DNA of 64,000 nucleotides from Nereocystis luetkeana (GCA_031213475.1 JARUPZ010000002.1:2542001-2606000); one strand, 5' to 3'. Counted from the stretch's first letter, positions 21,181 to 33,174 are shown. Translations and numbers: made by a program. The notes: a model not told the origin generated them from the letters alone.

Positions 21181-22610
21181 ACGAAATACCTCGCACTTCA
21201 GTGCATACATACCTGGTATATACTTGAGCAACAACAAAAAATAATAGCAGCACCAGTCAGTATATTAATGTTTATAGTATACATACCGAGTTATCTCACA
21301 GCGTACGAGTAGCTGTTTGTTTTTCCTTTTTTTTTCAATAGAATACGTGTAAATAAGAAATAATAATATAACTAAATATTAAATATGTAAGCACGTATGT
21401 GATGTATGTACGTACCCGGTAAACCAAGGGTTACGAACAACAAAAAACTATACTATATACAACAATCATGACATATAATAACAATAACATTCCTGTTTAC
21501 CAGGTATTAGGGATGAGATGTGGTCGATATATATGCGTATGTGACATGATGTCATGCACACCTGATGGTATCCGTATGCTGGTATTCCAGGGACAAACGG
21601 AGTATATTCCAGGAAACGTCCTCCGCCACGAGAAAGAAAATAATAAGGCGAAATCGAGTCCGTTCTGTTGCCTACCAGGTACGTATTAATATAAATTTGC
21701 ACAAACAACAATGAACGGTGATTAATCCACTGGCCACTTTTTCTCTGCATCGTCATCACTCACCATCCCATCCTTTACAATCCTTTACAGCCTTTACTGC
21801 CTTCGCCCGACGGTGGAATTCTGTTGCTGCAGGCCGCGCGGCCACGTCAAGCTATACACCGAAAACACATCACTGACTGACTGGAGCCTGCACGCGCCCG
21901 AGGGCTGCTGTGTTTGTTCGCGCATGCAAAGGGGTACAACAACAGCAGCACAACATCATCAGCAACAACAACGGGCGGCGAATTTGAACGTGAGTGTACC
22001 GCACGCTTTTGCTCTGCACGTCGCGCGTTTTTTGGACCACCACCAAGGAACACACCGTAATTAATCGGGGCGAAAGGGAGTGTAGAGAGTGTACACAACA
22101 CACGCTCGTTCGCAGTTTCTTCCTCTTTTATCCGTTTTTTTTTCGTGTCTCATCCTTCTCGTTGGGTCTATTACTCGTACCAGGTATACATTTATTTATT
22201 GGTCGTCGTGGTGTAGCGACGCACAGCAGTGTTCGTAGGTGACATCGTGTAGCACTGATTGTCGCAAGAAAGAGGGGCATGTTGGACGCACCTTGTATGT
22301 CGGTGATGCATCATGATGTGTCGCTTCTCCCGTAGCTAACTTGGTCCACAACAAGAAGAGCAGCGAGTGTGTGCAGCAAGAACACCACCCTGCCCTCACT
22401 TTTCGTACTGATATAATACCAGGTATACAACACCGATTTCTTCAAACACAACGCACACCACAATTCTTCAATGTGGTGTACGTCGATGTCCAAGGTATTA
22501 ATGGTACACCAACCAGTACACACACACATTTTCAGCGGCGAGTACTACAACACGAAATAATGCGGCATCATAGTATCTCAAGGTTGTTCCAATAATGGGC
22601 AAGATTTTAA
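21181..22610. other. no gene recognised; intergenic
   Basis: AT-rich DNA with scattered short ORFs lacking domains. It carries four TACCAGGTA sites (21,498; 21,673; 22,178; 22,417), discussed under findings. Confidence 0.5.
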
Positions 22611-22627
22611 TATTAAATAGTATGTGC

Positions 22628-22630
22628 TGG

Positions 22631-22663
<33 letters not shown>

Positions 22664-22664
22664 C

Positions 22665-22715
<51 letters not shown>

Positions 22716-22737
22716 CTGCTGCTGCTGCTGCTGCTGA
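22628..22737. repeat. (GCT)n microsatellite, about 110 bp
   Basis: GCT/TGC repeats with a few GTT and CTT interruptions. It produces poly-Ala, poly-Leu and poly-Ser reading frames on both strands that should not be annotated as proteins. Confidence 0.95.
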
Positions 22738-23063
22738 AAATGGTTCCTCTTCTTTCACTCGCTATTGCTACTATTAATACTACTGCGGTACTGCTGTTGC
22801 TGCTGTTTTGTTGCTTGTCCGGGCGCATCGTAGTACCATATATATGCATAGTTTTACCAGGTGTGATGTTAAAATTTACCCGAGGTGTGATTTTAAAAAT
22901 ATAACCTGACGACCAGACGACGTTCAGAATGATTGATGTTGCATACTATTAATACGTAAAAGCTTATATCTACGGGGATTTGTCTACTTTGTTTTTGTTT
23001 TCTCTTTGATCGTTTCTTTTCGTTTCTCTATTTCATAGATTGTGTATGTCGTGCCTGTCGTAT

Positions 23064-23067
23064 GTAG

Positions 23068-23120
<53 letters not shown>

Positions 23121-23225
23121 GCTGTTGTTGTTGTTGTTCTCACATTAACTCTCTGACGAAGGAGTCCGTGGTCACACAAAAGGTGCTGGAGCCCTAGGAA
23201 GATCCGAAAAACGAAAAAAAAGAAA
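23064..23225. repeat. (GTT)n microsatellite plus flanking duplicated segment, copy 2
   Basis: Same structure as 20,872-21,020. Upstream it joins a LINE-tail fragment (TTTCTTTTCGTTTCTCTATT ... GTCGTGCCTGTCGTA, about 23,005-23,065), so the microsatellite interrupts LINE-tail DNA. Confidence 0.88.
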
Positions 23226-23769
23226 ATTCGGCTGCCTCAAAATACACGAGACGAAGAAAGCGCACACGAGCTAAAACCAATGTGCAAACTGAACTAACAT
23301 GGCCACGGGTATATCCTCTCAACTATAACATAGAGTACCCCCGTTCCCACCACTAACCAACTCGTGGCTGCTGACTACAGCGGATGCTGTCTGAAGTGCT
23401 GCCTGCACCGTACGAAACGCACGGTAGTCGTGAAAACGAAAGAAGAACACACCTACCTGCCTGCTATCTGGAGTGCTGTCAGAGTGAAGACTCGCGGATA
23501 TGCAGTGAAAAAAGGAGCAATCGAACCTTACTACCACACGAATATCAACGATCGCTATCTCTTCCTGGATTGTCTGACACAAAAAGGTGCAGCACAGTTA
23601 TGATACCACGCCCCTGATAATTGCGTAGGTTATTCCCCATGAAGGGTAGACAACTCGTTAAACTACAAAGACCAGTGACGACGTTAATAACAAGTAAGTA
23701 CCGGTAGATACTATTCTGCCTCGTGAAAAACAATAAATACCAGGAAAAAAACAAACTATGACCGCTTCT
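23226..23769. other. no gene recognised
   Basis: Short ORFs only. An 87-codon minus-strand frame near 23,319-23,582 contains no recognisable motif. Confidence 0.45.
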
Positions 23770-23950
23770 GATGACATGGCTTTGCATTGCCCACTGCAGT
23801 GCTTACTACTGCACACGTGGCAACGTAGTATCTCTGTGGCGTAGCTTTGTGAGCACATAACTTTTATCTCTTCTAGGATTGGAGAATCGGCACGGACACT
23901 GGTTGCGCTGGATGTCGACGGGTAGAAAGAACGGTTTAATGTGAAGAACA
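23770..23950 (+). repeat. LINE-tail terminal fragment
   Basis: This matches the end of the copy B and C tails in the same sense as the LINE RNA: GGCAACGTAGTATCTCT, then CGGCACGGACACTGGTTG and GTCGACGGGTAGAAAGAACG, ending GTGAAGAACACAC. It lies next to SINE copy 1. Confidence 0.75.
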
Positions 23951-23988
23951 CACACACACTGCTGCTGACATTGCAAGCTGCTGTGCTC

Positions 23989-24336
23989 TTTTTTTTATTT
24001 TTTATTTTGCCCATCCCATTTATTATCTTCGCACATCTTCTTCTCTCTCTCCTTCCAACTCGTAACTCAGATCCGGGGTCACATAGCAGGCTCTTCTCCC
24101 CCCTTCCCGCTACGGTACGTGCCTTCATTTTTATCGCGAGAAGACTTCAGCCTTTTCTTCCCTCGTCGACTCGCATCGAATTGTGCCTACCCACGCTGCA
24201 AGGCGCTCTCAACAATTGAATCCTTTTTTTTTTATTTTTTGCAAATAAAGTCAAATGTCCGACCCACCTGGGGCTCGAACCCAGGACTCAAACACAAGCA
24301 GAATTCGAGGTTAACCACTTGAACCACCGGGGCGAC
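23989..24336 (-). mobile_element. tRNA-derived SINE, copy 1
   Basis: On the minus strand the tRNA-like head begins GTCGCCCCGGTGGTTCAAG with a pol III box A-like TGGTTCAAGTGGTTAA. About 32 bp later comes a perfect box B, GGTTCGAGCCC (24,272-24,282 region). An unrelated body follows (TCAATTGTTGAGAGCGCCTT, GCAGCGTGGGTAGGC, GAGTCGACGAGGGAAGAAAA), then an A-rich tail, T-rich on the plus strand at 23,989. Length is about 348 bp, matching copies 2 and 3. A CTGTG on both sides could be a target duplication, but it is too short to rely on. Confidence 0.85.
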
Positions 24337-25267
24337 CTGTGTGCGTGTGTTCTACGCACAGTGTGTGTGTTCTTCGTTCTTTCTACCCGTCGACATCCAG
24401 CACAACCAGTGTCCGTGCCGATTCTTCAATCCTATTAAATAGAAGAGATACAAGTTCTGTGGTCACAAAGCTATGCCAGAGAGATACTACGTTGCCACGT
24501 ATGCAGTAAGCAGCAACAGTGGGCAATGCAATGCCATGTCATCGTACTGGGTACGACAGGCACGACTTACACATTCTAGAAATAGAGAACGAAAAGAAAC
24601 AAAGAAAAACAAAAGCAAAGAAGACAAATCGAATGAGAAAAATGAAGAAAAAAAGAAGAAACAAACTGTCGTGCCTCGTGCCCCCCCCCCCCCCCTCAGC
24701 CGATTTGTTCAATAAACACTTGAAAAAAACGAGCTGGAAAAAAAGAAGAAAAAAAGCACCACTACTTGTAAACAGAGAAGGACGAAGAACCAAGGGAAAA
24801 GAACAGGCAAACCAAAGTACACAGCACCCTCCAGGTAGCGGCAGCAGTTTGTGGTACGAGTAGCATAGCCAGGTTCTCCGTGCTAATCCGCCTGGTACCT
24901 TGCTACCCTGACTGCCGTCTCCGTCCTGCGTTCGCCACTATGCCCAGCCCCTTGGCGTCAGACAATACGAAACAAGCAGAGCAGGCTCGTCATCCACCCA
25001 CGCCACACGACTCCTTCAATATAGCTTATCAATCGAGAAAAGGAAGAGAAAGAAATAAAAAGAAAATCACGGAGAATCAGCGCAAGGAAAAACCAAAAAA
25101 AAGAAGAAGAGAAGACAAAAGGAAACCACGTTCGAACCAGCTGCACCAGTTGGTGGCATTACTTCAGTATTAATAGTATAGTCATGTTCTACTTCCTAGT
25201 CGGCCTGGTGCCTTGCTACCCTGTCTGTCCGATCTCCTTCCTACTCTCGTCCACCGCAGTTTCCCTT

Positions 25268-27283
25268 CTACTCCTTCTGTCCCCCCCCCTCTCCGCATTC
25301 CCTTGGTCGGGTTTTCTGCCACTCCTCCTGTTGCCCCCCCCCCCCATTCCCTTGGACACCACCCACCGCGGATGCGCGGCGCTGCCTACTCATCTCAGCC
25401 TCAGCCTCGTGCCACCCCACCATGAACCGTTCGGCTGCTTCAGGAATCCCCCGGTACCACTTCCCCGCCTTCTTTGCTGCAGTGGACCACAACGCGGTCT
25501 CAACTCCAAACACCAAGGGGGCAACTTCCGTTGACCCTTCGGTGGCTCGGAACTCCCTAAGGTCTTCGACTATGCATCTATGCCAAGTCTCAAACTGTCC
25601 GCCTGGTCTCGGGTTCTCCCCACCAGCTTTCGTCCCGAACATTACCGGACTGGGTAATCGCTGCTTGCTTTGCCGTGCCACGCCCCCCGCAAAGAAGAGC
25701 CGCTGTTTGCGAATGGCCGTTTCGATGCTCTCGCAGCGTGTGATCTTGGGGGCCTTCGCGTACGAGAGGGTGGCATGGTCAGTACGAAGTCGGCGCTGGA
25801 AGCCAATGACTCGCAACAGGACTTGGTGGTGAGCCGTTCGAAGCTCGGCAAAGTGCTCCGCTCTGAGGGTCCACGTCACACACCCGTACAGCAGGGTCTC
25901 AATCACCTCGGCCTTCAGCATTCGGACTTTCAGGCTAAGGGGGGCGGTCGTCCTATCATACAACTCCGGGCCGAACCGCTTGAGGCATGCTCGCAAGAGA
26001 CGGATCCGTCGGTCGATTTCGAGCGAGAGGCCAGCATTCTCCTGGATAATGCCGCCTAGGTCTAAGAACTTGGCCGTCTGCTTACACATCTGGCCTGCTG
26101 CTTCGATGACGAGCGGTGGTGCGAGGGTTGTCTGGTCTGGTGTTCGTAGAAGCATTGTCTCTGTCTTCTTTTCCGACAAGGTGAGGCCTGCTGCTTCGAA
26201 GACAGTCACGATGACTGCCATCATTTTCGCGAGCCCTTCAGCCGACTTCGAGACAATTCCTGCGTCATCGGCGTACAACATGCCCCATACAGCGCTTCGC
26301 ACGCACGCCGACGGCTCCTGCTCCTCCGTTCGAACTACTCCACCATCACTGAGTTGGACCAAAGCCCTTACGATGGCTTCGTCTTGGCTGAAACGTACTA
26401 GTACGACGTGTAATGCAGCAGTGAAGAATACTACGTTGAACGGTAACGGTGATAGCACACAGCCTTGCCGCAGCCCCTGCGTGACATCAAACCATTCCGA
26501 GTGCTCGCCGTCATCAGTACGCACGCGAGCCCGCATGCTATCGTTGACATTACGGACAATTCTCAGCATCTTGGTTGGTACGCCAGAGCGTGAGAGTACC
26601 TCCCATAACAGCTCTGGGTCGACAGAGTCGTACGCTTTCTGCAGATCGATGAAGCACACGTACTGGGGGATTTTCCTCGGTCGTCCGAGCTCTTGCAACC
26701 GGCGCACGACGAACAACATATTAATCGTTGATCGTGCGGGACAGAAGCCGCACTGTTCCTCAGGGAGTAATTCCTCAGTCTCGCAGTAGTTGCTGAGGCG
26801 GGACGCGACGATTTTCAGCAAAACTTTGCCTGCGTGGGCAACAAGCGAAATCCCTCTGCAGTTGTTGCAGTCAGTTCGGTCCTTCTTTTTGTGAAGGACC
26901 TTGATAATCGCATCTTTCCATTGCTGGGGGACTTTCCCTGTTACCCAAAAGTTGACAAATATGTTGTGAAAGCACTGGACGAATGCCGGGTGGTCGATTT
27001 TCAGGAGCTCGGCCGGGAGACCATCTGGCCCGACAGCTTTCCGATTTAACATCCCCTTAAGTGCTTCCGTCATCTTGTCCATGGATGGTTCATCTTCAAA
27101 CGGCAGTTTAGGTGGTCGCGGTGGCAAGAGGTCGATGATCTTGGTAACGAGTTTCAACGATTTCGTGTTCAAACGTTTGTGACAAAGCCTCGCCCATCGT
27201 TCATGAACTCGCACCTTATCCCGTAAGAGCGTGCCATCCTCGTCCCTAATAAACTGTTCGCTCCTCGCTTCAGTCCCTTCCAA
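25268..27283 (-). CDS. LINE reverse transcriptase (intact open frame)
   Basis: This 671-codon frame, open from a TAA at about 27,298, has no good ATG at its start (TTG at 27,283), so it is probably the continuation of a longer pol frame. Motifs in order are [83 protein letters not shown] (first catalytic Asp), [16 protein letters not shown] and [12 protein letters not shown] (catalytic DD). A connection and C-terminal region follows, with [12 protein letters not shown] and [14 protein letters not shown]. It would copy the LINE RNA at a nicked target. Host wild-type LINEs usually encode RT and endonuclease together; here the endonuclease side is damaged. Confidence 0.9.
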   Translation of the reverse strand: MEGTEARSEQFIRDEDGTLLRDKVRVHERWARLCHKRLNTKSLKLVTKIIDLLPPRPPKLPFEDEPSMDKMTEALKGMLNRKAVGPDGLPAELLKIDHPAFVQCFHNIFVNFWVTGKVPQQWKDAIIKVLHKKKDRTDCNNCRGISLVAHAGKVLLKIVASRLSNYCETEELLPEEQCGFCPARSTINMLFVVRRLQELGRPRKIPQYVCFIDLQKAYDSVDPELLWEVLSRSGVPTKMLRIVRNVNDSMRARVRTDDGEHSEWFDVTQGLRQGCVLSPLPFNVVFFTAALHVVLVRFSQDEAIVRALVQLSDGGVVRTEEQEPSACVRSAVWGMLYADDAGIVSKSAEGLAKMMAVIVTVFEAAGLTLSEKKTETMLLRTPDQTTLAPPLVIEAAGQMCKQTAKFLDLGGIIQENAGLSLEIDRRIRLLRACLKRFGPELYDRTTAPLSLKVRMLKAEVIETLLYGCVTWTLRAEHFAELRTAHHQVLLRVIGFQRRLRTDHATLSYAKAPKITRCESIETAIRKQRLFFAGGVARQSKQRLPSPVMFGTKAGGENPRPGGQFETWHRCIVEDLREFRATEGSTEVAPLVFGVETALWSTAAKKAGKWYRGIPEAAERFMVGWHEAEAEMSRQRRASAVGGVQGNGGGGQQEEWQKTRPRECGEGGGQKE

Positions 27284-27299
27284 TCTACCGTACTCTTAA

Positions 27300-28780
27300 G
27301 GTGCTTGTAAAAGCCTCTCAGGTCGTTTTCGCTAGGAGTCGATCGGTTGCGGCAAGGTACGCTTCGAAGTACGCATGCTGTCCTGCGTCAATCACGTTCT
27401 GCAGGTTCGCACACGCAGATCTCAGTGTCTTCCACGCGGTTCTATCCGGGGGTGGGCACGCAAGAATTGTCGTGCATCCTCCCTCGCTGTCCATGCTATT
27501 ATGAATGCGGCCAATGTTTCGGCAGACTCACACCATCCATGTCTCTGGTGGCGACGTGCAGGGGGTGGTACCTCTTTTTCGACCGCATCAACAATAGCTG
27601 TAGTGAAAAACTCAACCCTACCAGACGCATTACGGGCTGGATAAGCTGGTTGAGAGTGGAAATGACCCTGGCGAATAATCGTTCACGACTCTTTCCATCG
27701 AATATAAAAAGCTGCCTGTCGAACTCTCGGCGTTTTGTCGGTCTACGTATTTGTCTGTTGGGCGCAAGTGACCACTGAGCCGGAAATTGATATACAAGAT
27801 GTTGTGGTCTGAGTCGGCCTTAGCTGGGGCAGAAGGCTGTGGGGCGACGTTAACATCTCGTACTCTAGGTCGATGGGCTTGACAGGTTAGGATGAAGTCG
27901 ATCCGCTTACGGTCATTCGGGCTGGTGCCGTTGTGTGTATGCGATATCCCACTTTAGCGCGTGCTGAAAAACGTGTTGGTGAGAGCTAGCTTGCAATTGG
28001 TGGCGAACGACAGGAGTCGTTCGCCATTATCGTTACGAACATCATTGTCCATATGCTCCAAGCACTCTACTTTCATCATCACCGCACCCTTCCATCCTCT
28101 GTCCAGTTCGCGCGTTGGCATCCACCGGTACAAACACACTCTTTCGTCGGGATCTTTTCCACCAAGTCCTCCTGCTTCTACCGGAAAATACGTTTCAGTT
28201 CGGCGTCCTTGGTACAATCAGTTGGAGCATACGCAACGACGAAATTAACTGCCTCGCATTTGCTAGTCAGCCTAAAGCGCATAGACATTAGCCGCTCGTC
28301 AACGAACTGATGAGTGTACACAGACTTTACTGCACAACGTTCCCTTGACAGCTAGACCTACTCCGTACAACCCTTGCCTGGTAGCTGTTTTTTCCTGACC
28401 TGAACAGAAAACGCTATACACCCTGCCGCACGGAACGTGGTGCTGCCGGACCTCCGAGTTTCCTGCAGGCCAATGAAGTTACAGCCGAGTTGCCGTTCCT
28501 TCGCCAGTACACGCTCGTCATGTCCGTGCCCGTTCTTCCCCTGTACAGCCAGGGTGCGCACATTGTAGGTCGCTACCGCCACAAGTGCCTCCTCCTGTCT
28601 CTTCCGAGCCTCGCGTGCTGCTTTCTTTTCCAGCCGACGTGAGGCTCGTCCCTGCCTCCTTTTTTCTTTTTTTGTTTCTTTTTCTTCTCTATGGCGAAAG
28701 TGGCTCTCCGTTTCGTAGCCCGGTACGCGCCTTGGTTTCCGTTGACTGGGTGCTGCCGTCCCAGCCAACGCCGACACTCC
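27300..28780 (-). pseudogene. LINE endonuclease region, frameshifted
   Basis: Two minus-strand frames cover it. 28,777-28,358 reads VAVATYNVRTLAVQGKNGHG, then LAKERQLGCNFIGLQETR, the N-terminal strand and catalytic QET motif of exonuclease/endonuclease/phosphatase folds. 28,217-27,954 reads HMDNDVRNDNGERLLSFATN, the GERLLxFA motif before the histidine-containing end. The next frame gives HNGTSPNDRKRIDFIL and later ADSDHNILYI (catalytic DH). Frame changes between these blocks make the endonuclease inactive as written. Confidence 0.75.
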
Positions 28781-29099
28781 CCTCCTTCCTGTCGGGCATG
28801 CATACCCACGCTGTGGCTAGCCTCTGCACTCCACCGGCCGTCCACGTAGCGCTCTCTGCTGTGGTGATGTACCTGTCCCGCCTGAGGGATGAACTCCTCG
28901 GCGTCGGGGTTAAGAACAAAAAACATCACCACCACCCCACGCGGTCCTTAAAGCGAGCAGGCCACCAGCCGGACCGTGCAAGGTTCCCTCTCTACCTAGC
29001 CCGAAGCTCGATGTTCGTGTGACTGTCCCTAGACGGCTGCAGGTCCTGGCGGACTTCCTCGGCCCACCCCAAGGACGGGGCAGGCCGAAGGGTTAGATA

Positions 29100-29250
29100 C
29101 CGGCTTCGAAAAACGGACGGCCGGTATTTTTTTAAATACCGTTGACCAAAAACAAGTACGGTATTTTTCCCGGTATTTTCCGGTATTACACAAAATCTAA
29201 TACCGGTACAGTATTTTGTTCCAGTAGTTCTCGGTATTCCAGAACGAGCT
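29100..29250. repeat. cluster of TACCGGTATT palindromic words
   Basis: GGTATTTT, ATACCG and CCGGTATT recur at least eight times in 130 bp (29,120-29,240), directly beyond the 5' end of LINE C. Its nature is unknown. Confidence 0.6.
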
Positions 29251-30050
29251 GTCTCGGTATCCGTTCTGTACTCAGGGCAATCTCGTCCTCTTCACCGTTG
29301 TACAGCTGTGTACAACGGTATCTTCGCCCCATTACATAAACCCCGTGTTTATGTGAGACGGGTGTATCTCAGGTTCGACCTGGGTCTCGACCTGAGGCTC
29401 ACATTTATACTCGTCGATACCCCGCACCCAGCACACCCAGTGTACGTGCTACTTCTTTATCCTAGAGAGACGAACTATAAAAAAAATAGGAAAATCTGCG
29501 ATATATTATACGTGCATCAAATGGGCAGCGCGAGCATCAGGTCTGTCGACCCGATCTCTGCTGATCTTCTGCATATCACCTTCAGGAAGTATACTGTGTA
29601 CCATGTATCTGGACATCCTCTGAGTTACACAGCTGTCAGATTTAGGTCCCCTCAAAACCCGTAGTACGCGCGCTCGAAGTATCCCACGCAGCTTGCGAAG
29701 ATAAGTTTCGATTAAAATCCTCGATGTCACAGCTGTCGTTTTTATTATTTTCTAACATATACATTTAATTAGTCGACAAAACAGAAAATTAGGAGCTGTA
29801 CAGGAACGTTATGTGTAAAGCAGTATGGATCTAGGGACCGATTACTGCTAATAATAGCAGGTGGATGCCTTTGGCTCAGTTCTGATCACTCATACGAGGT
29901 GCTGGACGATGTCATAAGCTCTTGTATTGGTTGCTGTTTGCCTCGCCAGATGTCTTCTGAACGAAGGGGCGATGCGCTCATCAGGAAAGCAGGCGATAAC
30001 GCCTGCCAGGTATGATGAGGGGACGATTGCTACAAACCATAACGTCGCAA
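29251..30050. other. no gene recognised
   Basis: Includes a diverged LINE-terminal block near 29,410-29,470 (CGTCGATACCCCGCACCCAG). No domain-bearing ORF. Confidence 0.45.
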
Positions 30051-30059
30051 CAGGGGAGA

Positions 30060-30775
30060 GGGGATACCATAACACTAGCCCACCCTGAAGGACCGTATAT
30101 GCAGATTCATAGAAAACTCATGCATTAACAAAAACAATCCGGAGAATTCGGATAACGGGTCGAAGATGCGGCACTTCACAACCCACTCCCACACCTCTAA
30201 CTTGCAAGGCTGTGGCCGAATACTCGGGGATACTGCGAATGGCAGAAAACAGGAAAGCACGCAATGAGAAAACCCAAGACAGTCAAGACCCGAGAACTCT
30301 AAACTGAAATAGCACCAGGTAAAAAATAGAAGAAAGTCAAAGAGAGGACGAGAAAAATCGAAATTACTTTGAGGTATCACGACAACACGACTACACTGCA
30401 TGGCGGATAAGGGCGTGTACTTCGAGAAAGCAAAATGGGAACAACTGTTATTCAACCGAAAAAAACAAACGAAATAATAGCGAAAGCTACGGAAAGCAAG
30501 ACAGACCACAAACAGGGCTCGATGCAGCACAACCGGCATTGGTTTCAAAGCAACTGCAATAATCATGACCACATTTTCACGCGGTCTGTTACGTCCTTAC
30601 ATTGCCCGACTTCAAAGCTCCGAGTTTCTCCTGTATAAAACCATGTCAACGGGCCACAGACCCCGCAATAATCTCGAAAATTGGCCAATAGAGATAGAGG
30701 TCGTTTTCGTGGTGCAAATATGTACAATAGTATATAGGCGTACCCCCGGCCTATGATACTTTTGGTCTTCACGAA
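30060..30775 (-). repeat. probable retroelement terminal fragment (solo-LTR candidate)
   Basis: On the minus strand, 30,220-30,060 matches the gypsy end at 13,256-13,400 (GTGTGGGAGTGG, GCCGCATCTTCGAC, GGGCTAGTGTTATGG). Upstream of it on the same strand are T-rich DNA and a GCCTATATACTATTG segment near 30,735. The whole could be a solo LTR of the gypsy family. I cannot define TG/CA ends or target duplications. Confidence 0.45.
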
Positions 30776-31295
30776 CCCTCAGGGGTACTTACATTTATTG
30801 AATAAAAAACAACAGCTGTGTGAGATCGAGGATCTCGTCACAACAGTTCCAGGAGTGGATATGTCTATATTTTGGGAAATGAATACGTAAATAAACAAAA
30901 AAACGGAGGTTGCACGTAGCTTGCCACGAGTGGGACCCCCCCCCCCCGGGGGTATTACGTCACCCAGAAAAGGGCTCGATGGATGATCAGCTTTTGAAGG
31001 AAGGGCAATAATAAATACCCCGGTACCATAATAATAGTAAATAAATAAATGGTGGTCTTGTGTGATTTTTCGCGTGTGGTGCATAAACCACAGGTCTACA
31101 CTGCTGTGTACAGGTATAATATGTGCATGTACGAAGTATGTAAGTACGAAGTATGCACATTCCAAACGCGCACTTTCTGTTGTGCGTTAAGTAGTAAGTA
31201 GACCCCTGATGATCGCTGTATTATGCCTCCCAACAAATATTACGGCGCCAGCGTCACGTCCCATTTCCCCACCATCTTGATTAGACAACACGTAA
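30776..31295. other. no gene recognised
   Basis: Low-complexity DNA with a C/G homopolymer run at about 30,940-30,953. The minus-strand 128-codon ORF here shows no motif. Confidence 0.45.
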
Positions 31296-31385
31296 CAGAG
31301 GCGTCCCCGATGGCTTGGTATATACCAGGTATGTGGTTTGGGTGGGTACTAGATCAATTTCGTGGGTTCGAGTCTCACCGAGTTC
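31296..31385 (+). other. tRNA-like relic with interrupted head
   Basis: GATGGCTTGGTA resembles a box A, and GTGGGTTCGAGTCTCAC (31,364-31,380) forms a perfect T-arm with box B. No matching acceptor stem is visible, and a TACCAGGTA (31,323) lies between the boxes. It is probably a decayed tRNA or SINE head, not a functional tRNA. Confidence 0.35.
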
Positions 31386-31517
31386 ATACGCCTATGAGGG
31401 ACTTTTTCTTGCATATAAATTGAATATCGGAAAACTCGGAACCGTGAGTTCACGACAACATTTGATGAAAATCAACGAGCAGGGGGGAATGCTGAATCGC
31501 TGAATCCTATACGTATG

Positions 31518-31570
31518 CGCGATAAAATGAAGGCACGTAGCGGAGGGGAGAAGGGGTGACACCTGTGACC
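31518..31570 (+). repeat. SINE body fragment
   Basis: GCGATAAAATGAAGGCACGT and the following AGCGGAGGGGAGAAG match the middle of the SINE body at 32,521-32,575, with small deletions. Confidence 0.6.
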
Positions 31571-31736
31571 GCGGCTTCTGTCCACAAAATCGCTGAGGAT
31601 AAAACCTCCTGTATACGAGTCTCCTGTATACGAGTTGGGATGGAAAGTCCGTACGTACGTGTGATGATGGGGGGAAAACACACAGGCACGACATACACAT
31701 TCTATGAAATATGGAAAGCAAGTGAAGCAAGAAAAA

Positions 31737-32990
31737 AAAACAAGGCTTATCACGGTATTTCGGCGGGACGGAAACGGCGGTAACGGCGGGACGGGGTGGG
31801 ACGGTAAAACGGCCGTCAAAATGGTCCCGCCGTCCCGTCCCTCCGACAAATTCCCTGACCGTCGTCACTTACCGTCCTGTCCCGCCGATGAAATCTCTCC
31901 CGTTGGAAATTACCGTCCCGTCCCGCCGTGACATCGAACAGTTACAGTCCTGCCCCTCCGTGACACCGAACAACTACCGTCCCTTCCCGCGTTGACACCG
32001 AACAATTACCGTCCCGTCCCGCCGTGACACCGAACAATTACCGTCCCGTCCCGCCGTGCCACCGAAAAATTACCGTCCTGTCCCGCCGATAAATCTCTCC
32101 GGTTGGATTAACGTCTCGTCCCGTCGTGACACGGCTTCCGGCGGACATAAGTCGCCTCTTCCCCTGCGAGATACATTGGTGGTCGTCTATTCCCATCCAT
32201 TCCCACCACGAATTACGAAATGAACGAAGAAATTTCGAGTTGTACTAAAATTCAGTAGTAATTCCTATATAAATACCTGGTACATACATGTTCTCATAAA
32301 TTGTGCACAAGTCCCAATGCAAGCCGGTCGCCCCGGTGGTTCAAGTGGTTAACCTCGAATTCTACTTGTTTGAGTCCTGGGTTCGAGCCCTAGGAGGGTC
32401 GGACATTGACTTTATTTGCAAAAATAAAAAAAGGGATTCAATTGTTGAGAGCGCCTTGCAGCGTGGGTAGGCGCAATTCGATGCGAGTCGACGAGGGAAG
32501 AAAAGGCTGAAATCTTCTCGCGATAAAAATGAAGGCACGTACCGTAGCGGGAAGGGGGGAGAAGAGCCTGCTATGTGACCCCCGATCTGAGTTACGAGTT
32601 GGAAGGAGAGAGAGAAGAAGACGTGCGAAGATAATTAATGGGATGGGCAAAAAAAAAAAAAAAAAAAAAAAATACTACTGCTGTGAATGACATATCATAC
32701 ATACGTAAAGAACAGCAGCAGTACGAAGTAGTAGTAGGCGTACTACGCAGCTTGCAGGATTGAGGACTACAGCAGTAGTAACTGCTTCTGAATCACTCTT
32801 CGATTAACCAGTCGAACTCACAGCTGATGACGTATTTTCATCATTTTAATATTATAGTTGGTACCTGGTACCAGGTACCAGGTATATAATATGAAATTGC
32901 TCCGCACTCCGCACCACATTTGGTTATTTTTTAGGAAAAAATGTACTGATGTTGCTGATTAGCAGCTGGTTGATCTTTGATTTTATATAT
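31737..32990 (-). repeat. GGGAC-repeat element, copy Q, with nested SINE
   Basis: This is the inverted counterpart of 19,245-20,117. From the left it has TCACGGTATTTCGGCGGGAC, tandem units containing CCGTCCCGTCCCGCCGTGAC, TTCGAGTTGTACTAAAATTC, and at the right CATCATTTTAATATTA, TGCTCCGCACTCCGC and ACCACATTTGG. Without the 346-bp SINE at 32,327-32,672 its length is about 900 bp, close to copy P. Confidence 0.85.
32327..32672 (+). mobile_element. tRNA-derived SINE, copy 2
   Basis: The head starts GTCGCCCCGGTGGTTCAAG at 32,327, box B GGTTCGAGCCC is near 32,380, and the body is nearly identical to copy 3. The element ends in a pure A run of about 24 bases (32,649-32,672). It is inserted in the middle of repeat copy Q. 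The long A tail and low divergence suggest that it is fairly recent. Confidence 0.88.
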
Positions 32991-33174
32991 TGAAATGAAA
33001 GTAAGTACAAATATTAACAAAAGTACGAAAAAAATGAAAAATTACTACCAAGGAGTAAGGGTGTGGAGTGGTATACCTGGTGTTGTTGCTGGGTTTTTTT
33101 TTCCAAGAATCTTCATACCTTATATATATAATATATTCCCACCCGCAACACCTGCCACAGCCGCACACATATAT

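Larger units (their letters stand above)
24370..29090 (-). mobile_element. LINE copy C, nearly complete non-LTR retrotransposon
   Basis: Reading leftwards from about 29,090 there is a 5' region, an endonuclease-like segment (28,700-27,300, frameshifted), an intact RT frame (27,283-25,268) and a 3' tail of about 850 bp to about 24,370. The tail ends in the same terminal block as copy B. Order and content fit an apurinic-endonuclease LINE of the jockey/CR1-like group; exact clade assignment needs a tree. It is the best-preserved copy of the three in the window. Confidence 0.88.

Noticed and set aside
22595-22904. Poly-Ala, poly-Leu and poly-Ser ORFs on both strands
   Set aside because: They are six-frame readings of a GCT microsatellite.
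24265-24336. Functional tRNA gene
   Set aside because: Box A and box B are present, but no acceptor stem pairs, and the same head recurs attached to a common SINE body and A tail.
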